Assembly (NCBI GenBank): GCA_008828725.1
Contig: MEHQ01004556.1
Coordinates: forward strand, 62,001 to 126,000
Reading direction: 5' to 3'
Source of the DNA: Saccharina japonica
Lineage: Eukaryota; Sar; Phaeophyceae; Laminariales; Laminariaceae
DNA length: 64,000 nucleotides
Of this stretch, positions 45,531-57,215 are shown one piece after another. Position numbers and translations under genes: made by a program. Numbering within the stretch: the first letter of the stretch is position 1; the number at the start of each line of letters is the position of its first letter. The notes beneath the pieces were generated by a model. The model saw only the letters and a list, made by a program, of their open reading frames with translations, searched no databases and was not told where the DNA came from.

Positions 45531-46741
45531 ATGCGGCTATAAACAGGCGGTATATTGATAGCCGGTACACAAGTAATCCCCCCTTATCATTCCGGTGTCG
45601 CGCAACGCAGAAGAGACGTTACAGCACGGTCCACTCCCAATCAATCACAGTTATATTACAGCACGCACATACGTACGCACATAATATATATACATATATA
45701 TACGCATGCATGTTGCGCGTTACACATCATAGGAGCCTAGACTCCGGCTTCGTAGGACGTTAGAGAGGGCACCTTGCATCTATCTGTATGTGCACCGGTG
45801 AACCACCCGACATCATCAACAAAAAACGGCAGCATAACCGACCTTTGACCAAGGCCATAGATCGGCACACATATCACATACGCACTACAGTATATACATA
45901 CTAAGCAGCACTGTATTAGCATCTATAGTAGAGCAAAAGTATAGCCCGCTCCGGCGAGGTCTAACAATTAATTATACATACCTACCTGAGGTATACCATA
46001 GCTACCACGGCATTGCGAAGGAGAGGGTCGTACGTATCTATCGTAGATCTCGTAAAATGTAATCGCGGATGGACAGGAATGGAAGCCACTGCCAATCAAG
46101 CCCTCGGGTCGCAAGCCACCCCTCTGCCATTGACAGGGTTGACCGATCCCCAAGGTAATCTAGTAACCGGATAATAACTAGATTTATTTCCGTAGGCCTG
46201 AGTGGTGGTCTTCTACAAGAAGCCCACGGTGGTACCATAATGATATTTCTATAGGAGCATCTCCTTGCTGCATCTGAAAGGGAAACCTGCTCGACTTACG
46301 TCGATCGTAAGGACGGCGACAAGAGACCAAGGCTCCGGGATCCTCCGAGGTGACATCTCCGCGCACCTCATCAGCTCCGGGACTAGGCTAGGTTCTACAG
46401 TATACCACCCCACGTTGCATTATTTCGTATCCATTCCCCCCATCACACCGATATAAACATTAACTATGTTCTTGGTTACGTTTCAGTACCGTAACCGATG
46501 ACCACCCAACTTCAACATAACAATGCGGCTCTATGCGGTTATGATACAATTGCATATTGGACGCGCATAGAACGGACAGGTGTTAGAACACCACCGGACC
46601 AACTCGCCCGACTTCTTCCCCTCCCACTCGCCTAGTCCTCTCGCCCTGCCTCACCCCACCCCACCCCACCCCACTCCACTCCACTCCACCCCACCCCACC
46701 TCACCACACCACACCCTGTCCTCCTCCCTCCTACCACACCT
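45531..46741. other. Spacer downstream of the FNIP gene
   Basis: Contains a CCCCA/CACTC-rich simple repeat (46640-46740) that abuts the FNIP stop codon. No gene recognised. Confidence 0.4.
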
Positions 46742-48606
46742 TCATCGGCTGCACGAGCTGCGCATCACGCTCTGGAGGGTCGCCGGCCGCTTGTCCCAGT
46801 TGACGGGCTGCTTGAATTCAAACCCGAACGACAACGTGTGCAGCGAGGGAGGCCAGACAATGCAAGCGACCGGCTGGTTGAATTTACGGCCGAACGACAG
46901 GGTTTCTAGAGAGGTAGGCCACACGACTCCGGCGACAGGGTGGTTGAACCTGCGGCCGAACGACAGCCGGCGCAGGGAGCGCGGCCACGCCACCCCGACG
47001 ACCTGCTTGTTGAACTCCTCCCCAAACGATAGCTCGACCAGGTTGGGGGGCCATCTGACGTGCAAGATGGACTGGTTGAAGACAGCCCCAAACTTCAAGC
47101 TCTCCAGGTGGCGCGGCCACGCCACCGCCTCGACTGGCTGGTTAAAGTTGTACCCAAACTCGAGCCGCCGCAGGCCGGGCGGCCAGACACTCCGTTCGAG
47201 GGGTTGGTCGAACCTGTACCCGAGGGTCAGGTGCCGAAGGGAGGTCGGCCAAGCAACCTCCGCGATCGGCTGGTTGAAATGTCGGCCGAACGACAGAGTT
47301 TTCAGAGATCCCGGCCACCACTCCCCGGCGATCGGCTGGTTAAAGTAGTTCCCGAACGAGAGAGACTCCAGAGAATCCGGCCATTCAACGGCCCCGACGG
47401 GGTGGTTGAACACCGCGCCGAAGGCGACGCACCGGAGGCATGAGGGCCACGCGATCCCCTCGAGAGGCTGATCGAAGTAGAGCCCGAACCGCACCTCGCG
47501 GAAGAATGGCGGCCAGTTCACGCCGGCAATCGGCTGGTTAAACTCGTGGCCGAAAGACACTCTCGACAGCCAGCGTGGCCACTCTACGGCTTCGACCTGC
47601 TGGTTAAAGCTGTCCCCGAGCGTCAGGACCTCGAGGGCCGGGGGCCACGCCACCCCCGCGATGGGCTGATCGAAGGAACTCTTGAGCTCTAGCTGCCGGA
47701 GAGAGGCCGGCCAGTGCACCCCTTCGATGGGCTGATTAAAGCCCGTCCCGATGGGCTGATTAAAGCCCGTCCCAAGAGCCATCATTCGCAGGTGTGGGCA
47801 CGGCTCGACCCCGGTCAAAGACTGGTTGGAGCCGGCTTCGAACTGCAGGATCTCCAGACATTTCGGCCACTTTACGCCGACGATCGGGTGGTTAAAGTTT
47901 CCCCCAAAGGTCAGCTTTTCTAGGGAGTCGGGCCACGCGACTTGGTCGATGGGCTGGTTAAAGTCGTCCCCGAGGATGAGCTCTCGGAGGGAAGGTGGCC
48001 AGGAGGGACCCTGCGCGGGGGCGTCGAGCCTTCCCGAAGGCGTCTGGACGTCCCGCAGCATCGGCGACCATTCGAGTTGAGCCAGCCTTCCCCCCGGGTG
48101 ACCCCCGGTGAGGTTCAGCCGCTCTACCCGCCACCACCGCCCCCTGCTCGAAGGGTGCTTGAAGAAGAGCTCGCTCGGAAGGCCCCACTCCACGCTAAAT
48201 GCCGAGATCACCGGCACACGGCTCGACGACTCGACGAGGTTATCTGCTTTACGCTTCCCCTGCCCCTTCCCATTTCTTAGCCCTGATCCCGGCCCCACCG
48301 CCCCCTCAGGGGTTTCCGAAAGGATGAGTGGGGGGTCCCACGGCTCGCCAAGAGCGTCGTTATTTCTACGCTTAGCCGGCCCCATTCCTGGGACGCGACG
48401 GGGGGCCCACATCTCCCAGGGCGTGCCGGTATCCAACCGGACGTGCAGGGTGGCGACGCTTCGGCACACGCGACAAAAGTCCAGAGATGCTAGCTGTAGA
48501 TTTAGGGTGGAGACGTACCAGCGCTTGCTCCAGCTGCCGCCGGGCTCGCTTCTGCCGCATGTTTGGTTCATGGCGACGGTGAACGCGTCGAGACATCGAT
48601 TTCTCG
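46742..48606 (-). CDS. FNIP-repeat (leucine-rich-like) protein, large exon
   Basis: A 609-codon frame from ATG at 48571 to TGA at 46742, with about 17 tandem ~23-residue repeats of the form FNQPI.GV.WP.SL..L.FG (residues ~195-595). This is the FNIP repeat pattern known from Dictyostelium and other protists and some giant viruses, thought to form an LRR-like solenoid for protein binding. The N-terminal ~190 residues have no domain I recognise. The frame stays open upstream of that ATG to 48606, where a pyrimidine-rich CCCCCAG acceptor precedes CGAGAAATCG, so this is probably the last exon of a longer gene whose 5' exon I cannot place. An in-frame 24-base duplication (GTGFNQPI twice) lies near 47735-47785. 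Function unknown beyond likely protein contact. Confidence 0.88.
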
Positions 48607-48720
48607 CTGGGGGCGTCGGGGGGGAAAGGGGGGAGGTTAGGGAGGGAAGGAGGGAGGGAGGGAGGGGGTGGCGGGGAGGGGAGGGGGGGAGGGAAGCTTG
48701 AGGATGTAAGCGCGAAGAGG
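48607..48720. repeat. G-rich (GGGAGG)n tract upstream of the FNIP exon
   Basis: On the minus strand it is a long C/T tract directly before the proposed splice acceptor. Potential G-quadruplex sequence on the plus strand. Confidence 0.7.
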
Positions 48721-48829
48721 GTGAAACGCGCGAATTTCACATACGCACAACAACCCGCTCTAAATCCAAACAGTTTGTCCCCAAATAGCCGACACCTCGG
48801 ACAGATCATCGTCAGCTCCCTCTTCATGA

Positions 48830-49060
48830 TCTAGATCTTTCAGGGAAGATGATCTGTATGATCTGTATGATCTAACTCATGTTACCGGGTGGGACCCGTA
48901 TAATCTGCATGATCTAGCACACATTTCCTGGGTTGGATCTGTACTTCGCCGATCCTGCACAACCACTCACAACGACAGGTGGGTAACTTGATGATCTGTC
49001 TGTTGATGATCTATTAGTAGATCATGATCTGTCCGAGCAACTTGATGATCTAGATCATTA
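48830..49060 (+). repeat. AGATC/GATCT-rich interspersed repeat, copy 2
   Basis: Repeated GATGATCTGTATGATCT words, then GGTTGGATCTGT, GATCCTGCAC and CTCACAACGACAGGT, the complement of the order at 6810-6945. Further GATC-rich scraps occur around 49500-49600. Confidence 0.6.
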
Positions 49061-50337
49061 TATGTACTAGGTGCGCAAGGTTGGGTGCATTATAAGTGCG
49101 TTGAACGGACAACATGACCGTACTTCCTTGATGGGGCTAATATTGATACGCGTCGGCTGAAATGCGATTCGTATTGTGTAGCGCCGACGGGCTCTCAATA
49201 CCTCGAAAACGGCCCGCTCGATGATTGTGCTACCACGCTGTCTCGTGTACGACAGTAGTCGAGTACCGTCGTGGTTGGGATCCCGATATAGCGACCACAG
49301 AAATGTAAAGTTCTGCCTTGAGCAACCATTGGATATTAGCGCGCAGCAGTGGAAAATAATGGCGTCATGGTGAAAGAATTGTCGTGCAACTCCTCGCAGC
49401 GTAGTTCGGAGCGCCCTTACCCAGCAAGCAGCCTGGCCTGCGACGTGCGGCCTATTTCGTTATAATCGTCGTTTGTCTGATGTCGTCACACGCCGGACAG
49501 GTCATGATGACTATCCTGACCTAGATCGTATAGATCAGTGATTTGGGACACACCTGGAATGCTTAGATCATGGATATCCTACAGATCATCGCGTGGAAAC
49601 GTGTACAGACCACACAGACCGTAGTACCACAGATCAGAGCGCAATGTGCGTACAAATCCCGGCACACGCATGATAACATGGCCACAATCTGCAGATCACT
49701 TTGATAGTGAAGTGGGAATCGGTGATTTGTTCGAGGTGTTAAATATTTAGAGGTGGAGAAGGTGGTCGACATGTGGCATGTTACGTCTCCGTCACGTCAC
49801 CATAATGAACACTGTTAATAATACATTGTGAGGGAATAAGAGCTTCAAGGAATCAAATGGCGACAGCATTATATCATGTTGTACTGCTGTACCATGTACC
49901 TCTGGTATATGTTACCCCAACTAACTGCTGCTTGCTGCTGGAGGATTGTATGCCCACTACAGTGTAGCATACCTGGTATCGTACAAACACTCAAGATAAC
50001 ACCCCAGGGTAATTTTCCGAGCCGATTGGCTCCACGACAAGGTGGGGGGGAAAAAAAAAAAAAAAGGGTGGCTTTTTAGGAAAGATCTCGAAAAGGATAT
50101 GTCCATACCAGTACATACGTAGATGCATCGCTCGACCATTATTGCACTATGACGGGGGGCCATCATCATAGTAAATAGGACCTATGGTGTAGACAAAAAC
50201 ATAAATGTTTACCTATTTTTACTAACAATATTTGGTTCTATTTACTAGTGTTTACTTTGGTCCCACCGTAATAGTACTCTTATTGCACTCTCCCCGTTGT
50301 CGAGAAACTCGGCTTGGAAATTCGTCAGAGGGTGGAT
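49061..50337. other. Spacer
   Basis: No gene seen. AGTAAATAGGACCTA (50168) and GGTTCTATTTACTAG (50233) form a loose inverted pair, also echoed at 40785-40875. Confidence 0.35.
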
Positions 50338-50341
50338 GTGT

Positions 50342-50342
<1 letters not shown>

Positions 50343-50374
<32 letters not shown>
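50343..50374. repeat. (TACACGG)n heptamer repeat
   Basis: Four consecutive copies of TACACGG. Confidence 0.85.
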
Positions 50375-52769
50375 ATTCAAGCTGCGTACATGTACGCACG
50401 GAGCAGTAGAAGTAGTAGTAGTTCTGCTGCGCCATTGGCCAAACCTGTGCACCTCAGCAGGACATACGTGAAGGAGGGTTACGTGATTGTCGGGTGCATG
50501 ATGAGACGTTTCGCGTTCTACTGCACGGCACGCCTCTCGACGCGTATGTAGCAGTTAGGGAGACAAGGTGGCAGCGATGGCGGCTCACGGCTCATCCTAC
50601 ACCCGAGCGATGAGGCTGAACGATCTCTGAATTTGGCGAACAGCATCTAATGTACGACCGACCGTATTGCTGCTTGCTTGCTGTTGTAGAATACAGCCAG
50701 TACGTCAGCATGTATGATTGTACGAGTATGTATGCGCTTCTTTGAATCTGGTACAAAAAAACGATTATCACAAAACTTGAAACGATGCAACGAGAGCCGA
50801 CACTGCTACCGACTGGGCACCCAACCACGTCTCACCACCGGCATCCATGCGTGCACCTTTGATGGCGGTCATTCCAGGGGGAAGGGGGAAGCGCAAGGTG
50901 GTGCCCACAGCACAAGAGTAACGGCGGTGGACAACTGCAACCATGACCCGGATCGCACATGAAACTTTCAGAATCGAAATGGAACAATTTCTGCCCGTTA
51001 TGTAAACGCCTTCCAGATCTATAAAAACTCTTCGGTGACATTCCGTCGCATTCCGACACCGCCGCTGATTTTTCGCGCACTATCACATCCTTGCTGCGGT
51101 TATCCGTCGCCTGTACAGAGGGGTTGCCACAACACGGCGCCACAGACGTCGCAACCAAACGTTCAAGTCTGAGACGTGTGTAGCAACCCTGCTTGGGCTG
51201 TCAATAGCACGTGAAAACCAGGGAGGACTGGACCTCCCCCTCGCGCGTTGGCGCAACAAGAAGCAAAGCAAAATCCCGTTGACAAATTTTCGATTTTCTT
51301 CTACCTTCTGCCTCGTAGCTCTCGTGCACAACGGGGGAGAGAAAGAGAGGGCGAAGGGACTTAAGACAGCAGTAGCAGAGGGAGAATAAGGGAGGAGGAG
51401 AAGCGGGAACGTGTGCTGCCGCCATGTCCGGTTGGGGCTCGGCCTCGGAGCTCAGCGTAGGCGGACGCTCGCCGAAAACTGTAGATGGTCGCGAGCAGCA
51501 TCGCACCAGCCGTAGGCTCGGGCTGACACACTCGTTGACTCCGCCTCGACCGCCAGACCTTCCGGCCAGGTGAGAGAGGGAGAGGGGTGCAGGGGATGCC
51601 TCGGCTCAGTCACACTAGCTGTGTTTGCGCGGGATGGGTTCCTAGTTAGTATTTCGTGTGATGGGGCTGCTTTCGTGAGGTGTCGCAGTCGAGGTTGCAC
51701 CGCCCATTGTTGTTGCGACGTTGCGACTTGCGACTGCCTTGAAGATCGGACATTCTGGTGCCTGGTACAGCAGTACCTGACAATCGTATCGATAATATCA
51801 TACGTATGCTACGTAGCAGGTAGGACATGTACATGTGTACGTGTACTCGCACGTACGAGGACTCTTGTGTTTTGTTGGGTGTGCCTGATGTGCGTCCAGC
51901 AGTATGCACCCATGTGCCGGTAGCACGAGTACGCGTTCGGATGCCGCTGGCAGTTTACGAGTACCTGGTATACGATCAGCTTTTTGTGCAGCAGTAAAGT
52001 GAACTACAGCAGTAACTGCGGCTGTACCGGTACGTGGTAACTCGTATCATACGCATGATCGCATGACACGAAGTCTCATGCAGTGATACGTATACGTGTA
52101 TCATATCGCACGAACGAGCGCACATTTTCTGGACTCTGCTGCTACGGCTGCTGTTTGTTGCGCCTGGTGTGTGTTCTCGTGTGTGACCTTTCTTTCTACC
52201 CAACGACGTCCAGCGCAACGCATCCGTCGCACAGCAATAGTGGCCACACAGCAGCTACGTACCAGTATATACAAGCTATATACGAACGAGACTTGGTAAT
52301 GTCTGCAGGTGGGTTGTCTCCCAAGAGAGCTGCTATACAATACCGATATGCCGGTGTCATCAAAGATGCTACTGCTGTATGTACGTAAAACGATACGAGA
52401 TCGCGGTGTTGCCCCTTTAGCCTGACCGCCCTCCCTCACAGCAGTTCGAGCTTATGGGCGACAAGAGGGGGCCCTGGCGCGCCCAACAAGGCCGGTTTCC
52501 TATACTGATGTACTGTACGGCGTACGGCAGTACAGGGCAGCTACTTAGGAAAGCGAGCAATATCGTAGGAAAGGCATGCGGCTGAGATTCGTATTAGCGG
52601 AAAATAATAAATTCGGGACGCCGTTGTTACTGAAGTGAAGTTTGTGTGGAACACACCCATTTCTCAAATAATAACATCCAGCCTGGACCATTTACTTCCT
52701 GTTTCTTGTCAATGTTGTACGAAGGTGTCCTGTACTGCTGTGTGTACCGAGTATATACCAGGATGGGGG
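50375..52769. other. Spacer, no gene supported
   Basis: Several 60-117 codon frames without domains. Holds three TACAGCAGTA/TACTGCTGTA words (51766, 52005, 52370) and a diverged R1 fragment (about 52165-52250). Confidence 0.4.
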
Positions 52770-53104
52770 GTAGTCACACCTTGATATATAGTGACTTTTG
52801 ACGGAAGTCGTGCGATTGGTGCCTAAAGCCGACTCTCCGACCCGAACCCTAACCCTAACTCGAACCCTATACGAGTGGCAGGGGTCAGTGCTTGGATGCT
52901 GTGCTTGGTAAGACCCTAGACTGACTCGGCCGGCTTGGATGCTCTGCTTGGAAAGACTCTACGTACGAAGGTTGATTCGGTGGGGTCCGGGAAACACTCT
53001 AGGTTGATTGAGCCGCATAAAATACATCCTTAGCCAATCAGAGCTCCTCAATAGCTAAATAGATACCCCAGGAAGATCCACTATCAAGGTTCGTTCACTA
53101 CTGG
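52770..53104. mobile_element. MITE-like element with telomere-like core, copy 2 (inverted relative to copy 1)
   Basis: The left end TAGTCACACCTTGATATATA and the reverse complement of the right end (AGTGAACGAACCTTGATAGT) form imperfect terminal inverted repeats. The interior has GAACCCTAACCCTAACTCG (about 52846), GGCAGGGGTCAGTGC and CTTAGCCAATCAGAG, matching copy 1 at 2608-2937 in reverse. Confidence 0.6.
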
Positions 53105-53344
53105 AGAACCAGGGTATATAAGTTTACACGAAGAAAGCCGTACCCCTTTTGCCACTGGGGGAAAATAAAAACTCTCTCTCTAATTCCAACTAAATACGTA
53201 ACTCGTGCCCGAAAACGTGAAAGCAGCAGTCCTATACTCGTATATCGGGGTTGCCTTCTGTCTTTAGCTATCATAGTTCCGAGTTCCGGAGTTATTACTT
53301 CGGCCTTTGATTCATAGTTCCGAGTTCTGTGTGGCTACAAGCTG

Positions 53345-53485
53345 CGAATGTGTGTGTGTTCTTCACATTAAACCTTCCTTTCTACCCGTCGACATCCAGC
53401 ACACCCAGTGTCCGTCCGTGCCGTGCCGATTCTTCATCCTAAAGAGGTACCAGTTCTGTGGTCACAAAACTACGACACAGAGGTG
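53345..53485 (+). repeat. Interspersed repeat family R1, copy 3
   Basis: TGTGTTCTTCACATTAAACC, CTTTCTACCCGTCGACATCC, AGCACACCCAGTGTCCGT and GGTCACAAAACTACGACACA, in the same order as at 3419-3545. Confidence 0.8.
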
Positions 53486-54782
53486 CTACGCTGCAGTGCG
53501 GTAAGCGAATACGAGATAACGAAATCGCACCGATTGCGTACGTACATACGAAGTATGATGTATATCATACGAAGTATGATGTATATCATACGAGGATATT
53601 TTGTTTATCGGTATCGTGTATCGTGTCGAACTCGATTATCGTACATAAGATGTCCCAACACTATTAAATATTAGCCTTATGGTTTCGGTGTTTTCAGTTT
53701 TCAGGTTTCAGTCGTTGGTGCGCAAGAAAAAAATAAAAGCAAGGCACCTCATATTCCATATTCCAAGATGTGCATATATTACTTCAGTATAATATATATA
53801 TGTACGGTATGTATCCCGATTCCTTACGCAGTCTACTCTGTAGATGTACCGGCAAATCACAAGGGGCACAAGAAATTGACTCCCGCACGTTGTATGTATT
53901 CTACGTGTCTTTGTGTGTGTTCTTCCTGCTCATCGACCTTCAGCACGCTAAGCGTCCGTGCTGATTCTTCATATATACGTTTACTGTATTATAGTAGGAA
54001 CACGTAAAGAGTCGGGATAATAATTACAATTATAATTATACAATATATACGTAGTAGGATAGGAGATGCCTTCCTTCTTTCCTTTTGTCTCGCGCGAACG
54101 GCTGAAAGCTTACAACCGAAAGGACCAAGGTAAGGATTGGGTGGAACGTGAAATCGTCAGAATCGAAAAAGAAGGTCATCCGGAGCAGTGCTAGATATGG
54201 TATCGAACGTTTCGATATATTGAAATATCGAATTTTCGATAATATCATATGTATCGAACGTGTTTTGCCCTCCACCCCCTGATATCCCCCCCGTGCTTTT
54301 TATGCTGACACTGAACGATAGCTTCGATTTATCGAATATCGAAACCGTTTTCCTTACTTTTTTGTTGTATCGATATCGTGTCGAACTTGATTATCGTTCG
54401 ATATACAGTACTAATCCGAACTCGACTATCGTTCGGTATCCAGCTCTAATCCGGAGCTTGCTGCGTCGAAAGAGTGCGGGGGTTGTGAGTCAAAAATCTG
54501 ATTCAAGCCAAAACTGTAAACTACAACAGCAAAACAGGAATCGACCGTTGTCATGCTTGGAGGAGATCGGCGTCTGAAAACTGAAAGAAAAACTTCAGTT
54601 AAATACCTGGTGTTCACTTTGTGCTGTGCTGTCCCCGAGGCAGGCTGATTCTATTATTCTATTGTTTGTGTGTGTGTTTTTTAAATGATGGCATCTGCCG
54701 CCGAGGTGGACCTGAACTACAGGCAGTATTAGACTATTATTAAATAGTAGTGTCTTAAAAGAGTCGTACTTATTAACCCTTT
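53486..54782. other. Spacer rich in TATCGA words
   Basis: TATCGTGTCGAACT plus GATTATCGT occurs at about 53620 and 54371, and many ATATCGA words lie between 54195 and 54440. No gene recognised. Confidence 0.4.
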
Positions 54783-54935
54783 TAGACCTGCAAAATTTAT
54801 CCCACACTTATTCCAAGTAGTTTGTCGTCAAAAACGTGGGACCGATTCTTGACCCATTCAGAGCTGAAAAAACTTATCCCACACTAATTCCAAGTAGTTT
54901 GTCCCCAAATACGTAGCACCAATTCTTCAGGGGTT
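54783..54935 (+). repeat. Tandem ~76 bp duplication
   Basis: Two adjacent copies share TTATCCCACAC, ATTCCAAGTAGTTTGTC and CCAAA.ACGT plus GATTCTT. Confidence 0.75.
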
Positions 54936-55353
54936 AGACTAAGGGGTTAAGGCCGATGTTGTTGGAAAAAAATATAGGAGTAAGATCAAAAGGTGGTATT
55001 AAATCCGATGCTAATGGAATAGTTTCTAGGAGTGAGATCAAGAAGAAAGAAGCCGTCATGAAAACAAATGACACGTATTGACGTGACTCCCTCACCACCA
55101 CGTCCCCTTCACCCTCCCTCCCCTCCTCCCCGTCCCCTTTTCCCTCCCCTCCCAGTCCCCGTTCCCTCCTCCCTCCCTCCCTTCCCCTCCTCCCCCATTC
55201 CCCTCCCCCCCCTCCCCTTTTCTGTCTCCCTCTCTCCCCCCTCCCCCGCCCCGCCTCCACCCGCCACCACCACCACAACCACCCACCGTCGCTGCCGCCA
55301 CCTCGATCGGCTCTATTACCATGTCCTCTAACACCATGCCGAACATAACAACA
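54936..55353. other. CT-rich tract upstream of the next exon
   Basis: 55090-55260 is almost pure CCCTCC/TCCC, consistent with a long pyrimidine tract or simple repeat. The mirrored G-rich frames on the minus strand are artefacts. Confidence 0.5.
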
Positions 55354-56000
55354 GGCCGGTGCAAGGAGCGGGAGACGATTTGCCGCGCCCCCGCAGCGTG
55401 TCACCCCCGCGCAAGCCCCTCCCGCCCCCGTCCGTCAAGGGAAGCGCTCTCTCGGCTAGGCTGGAGCGCGCCTCCTCTGTCCGCGGCATGGCTAAGGTCG
55501 ACAATGGCCCGCCCCCGATCCCGCCCCCCGTGACCCGCGCGAGGTTCTCGGTAAAGCTGGGGGAGGCAACGACCGGTGTCGCTGACGGAGGCGGCGGCGG
55601 TGGCAACGGGAACTCTAACGGCAGTCGAAACGGTACCGGTTCTTCCGCATCGAAAGAGGGGCCGGCGGCAGCGGTGGAGGCGGCGGCGGCGGCGGTGGCT
55701 CCTGAGGAGGTTAAGGGAGATGAGGCACCGGTGGTGGTCTCGGAGGAAAAGAAGGTTTCCATTCAGGAGGAGGGGGGTGGCAGCCGGGGTCGCAGAGGCA
55801 GGGGCGGAAGCGCGGGCGCGAGCGGCACTACCAGCAGCGGGATTGCGACGGCGGCGGCGGCTGGGGGATCGGCGTATGGCGTCGGGAGGAGTCAGATTCA
55901 GGCGAGTCCCCAGCGTTGGGTCCCTAGGAAGCTGAGCCGTTCGCCGAAAAACATGAAAAAGTCTATGTCGGCATCTCCGAAGGCTAGCCCTAGGTGGTAG
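55354..56000 (+). CDS. Hypothetical low-complexity basic protein, probable terminal exon
   Basis: An open frame to TAG at 55998-56000 of about 213 codons without a convincing ATG at its start. An AACAACAG| acceptor-like site at 55346-55353 after a long pyrimidine tract suggests it is the last exon of a gene. The product is Pro/Ser/Arg-rich at the N-terminal end (PRPRSVSPPRKPLPPPSVKG), contains RARFSVKLGEA, Gly/Asn- and Ala-rich stretches, an RGRRGRGGS patch and a basic Ser/Lys-rich end (RKLSRSPKNMKKSMSASPKA). This composition is typical of a disordered, possibly phosphorylated protein. No family recognised; upstream exons not found. Confidence 0.5.
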
Positions 56001-56060
56001 TGATGCTGATGCTGATGATGCTGATCCTGATGATGATGATGATGATGATGCTGATGCTGT
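56001..56060 (+). repeat. (GAT)n/(GCT)n microsatellite
   Basis: TGATGCTGATGATGATGATG-type run just after the stop codon of the preceding exon. Confidence 0.85.
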
Positions 56061-56246
56061 GGGGTTGGAGGGGGCAGAGGGGATGGGGGCGTTCTTTAGG
56101 GGCGGGGATTGGGATAATTGCAGGGAGTGGTGGTGCCATGCGCGATTGTGTAGTGCCCACGGATTCCGCCCACAGCGCCAGGTTGACGGAGGGAGGGGTG
56201 GAGAGAGGGGATGGGGGAGGGAGGGGCGGGGGGGAGCTTATTACCT

Positions 56247-56300
56247 GGTAGTTATTTGACCATTGACCACGCATCCCTGTCGAGACGGAGCACCGTTCCT
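56247..56300 (+). repeat. S repeat, isolated copy
   Basis: TTATTTGACCATTGACCACG plus CATCCCTGTCGAGACGGAGC, 3' of a G-rich tract. It begins right at a TACCTGGTA word (56242). Confidence 0.7.
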
Positions 56301-56639
56301 GCTCCTAATAAGACACACCTCCAGCACTTGGGGAGGGGGGTGAGTTCGGGTACTGTAGTTTTTTTTTGTTTTTCGTTTTGGTGGCTATTTGAGATTGAGA
56401 CAGCGAGATTGAGACAGCGCCGTGCTGATGATGGTGGGCGGGCGATTGGATGTTCGTGTTTTGGTTTTGTGACAAATGAAAAAAAAGGGGTGTGGGGGAG
56501 ACGGTGGGGGTTGTCTGTTTTTGTCTGTTTTTTGTGTCGACCAATACCTCGTAGGGTCTAAGGACGTTGTGTGTGGCAGCGGTTGACGGAATTTTTTCCC
56601 ACCAAAACCGAACCCTGAATCCTCGATCCATTGGGCTCA

Positions 56640-56950
56640 ACCTGACTTGAGTCTGGCTCGAATCTGACTAGAGAGTTGACTCGAGTCTGGCCCGAATCTG
56701 ACTAGAGAGTTGACTCGAGTCTGGCTCAAATCCGACTCGATTCGAAGCAAAACTCGAACCAATCTCGAATCATGCTCGAATCAGGTTCGAATCGGCTTGA
56801 CTTGCTTGAATCAGACTCCGCTTGAATCAGGTTCGACTTGTCTCAGACTCGACTTGCATCAGACTCGACTCGAATCGGGCTCCCGACTCGATCCGAATCA
56901 GGCTCTCGAATCGGACTCGACTCTCGAGTCAGGCCTTAGTCGGGCTTTTG
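56640..56950 (+). repeat. Minisatellite of GACTCGAATC/GGCTCGAATC units
   Basis: About 20 diverged units of 15-25 bases built from GACTCGA, TCTGGCTCGAATC and AGGTTCGAATC. The GGTTCGAATC word mimics a tRNA B-box but no tRNA structure is present. Confidence 0.8.
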
Positions 56951-57139
56951 TCCATGTCTGTATCGGTGGCACCAGGCCCCAGGCAGTGTTTACGGCGATG
57001 AGAAAACAAGCCATAAAAACTGCTGTTGTGTTGCGGGTCCTTGTTTTTTTTCCCGTTATTCTCTCGATCAAAGCTGTCGATTGACGGTCCCGGTTTTGAC
57101 CCCGTCAGGGCTTAACATACTAGTTTTTGTGCGCGGAAA

Positions 57140-57215
57140 GTTTGTTGACGGCTGTCCTTGACGGCTTTCCTTGACGGCTGTCCTTGACGGCTGTCCGTCA
57201 CGGCTTTCCATCAAG
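57140..57215 (+). repeat. GACGGCTGTCCTT minisatellite
   Basis: Five units of about 13-15 bases, GACGGCTGTCCTT or GACGGCTTTCC. Confidence 0.8.

Noticed and set aside
56760-56840. tRNA B-box-like word GGTTCGAATC
   Set aside because: Part of a GACTCGAATC minisatellite; no A-box, cloverleaf or terminator.
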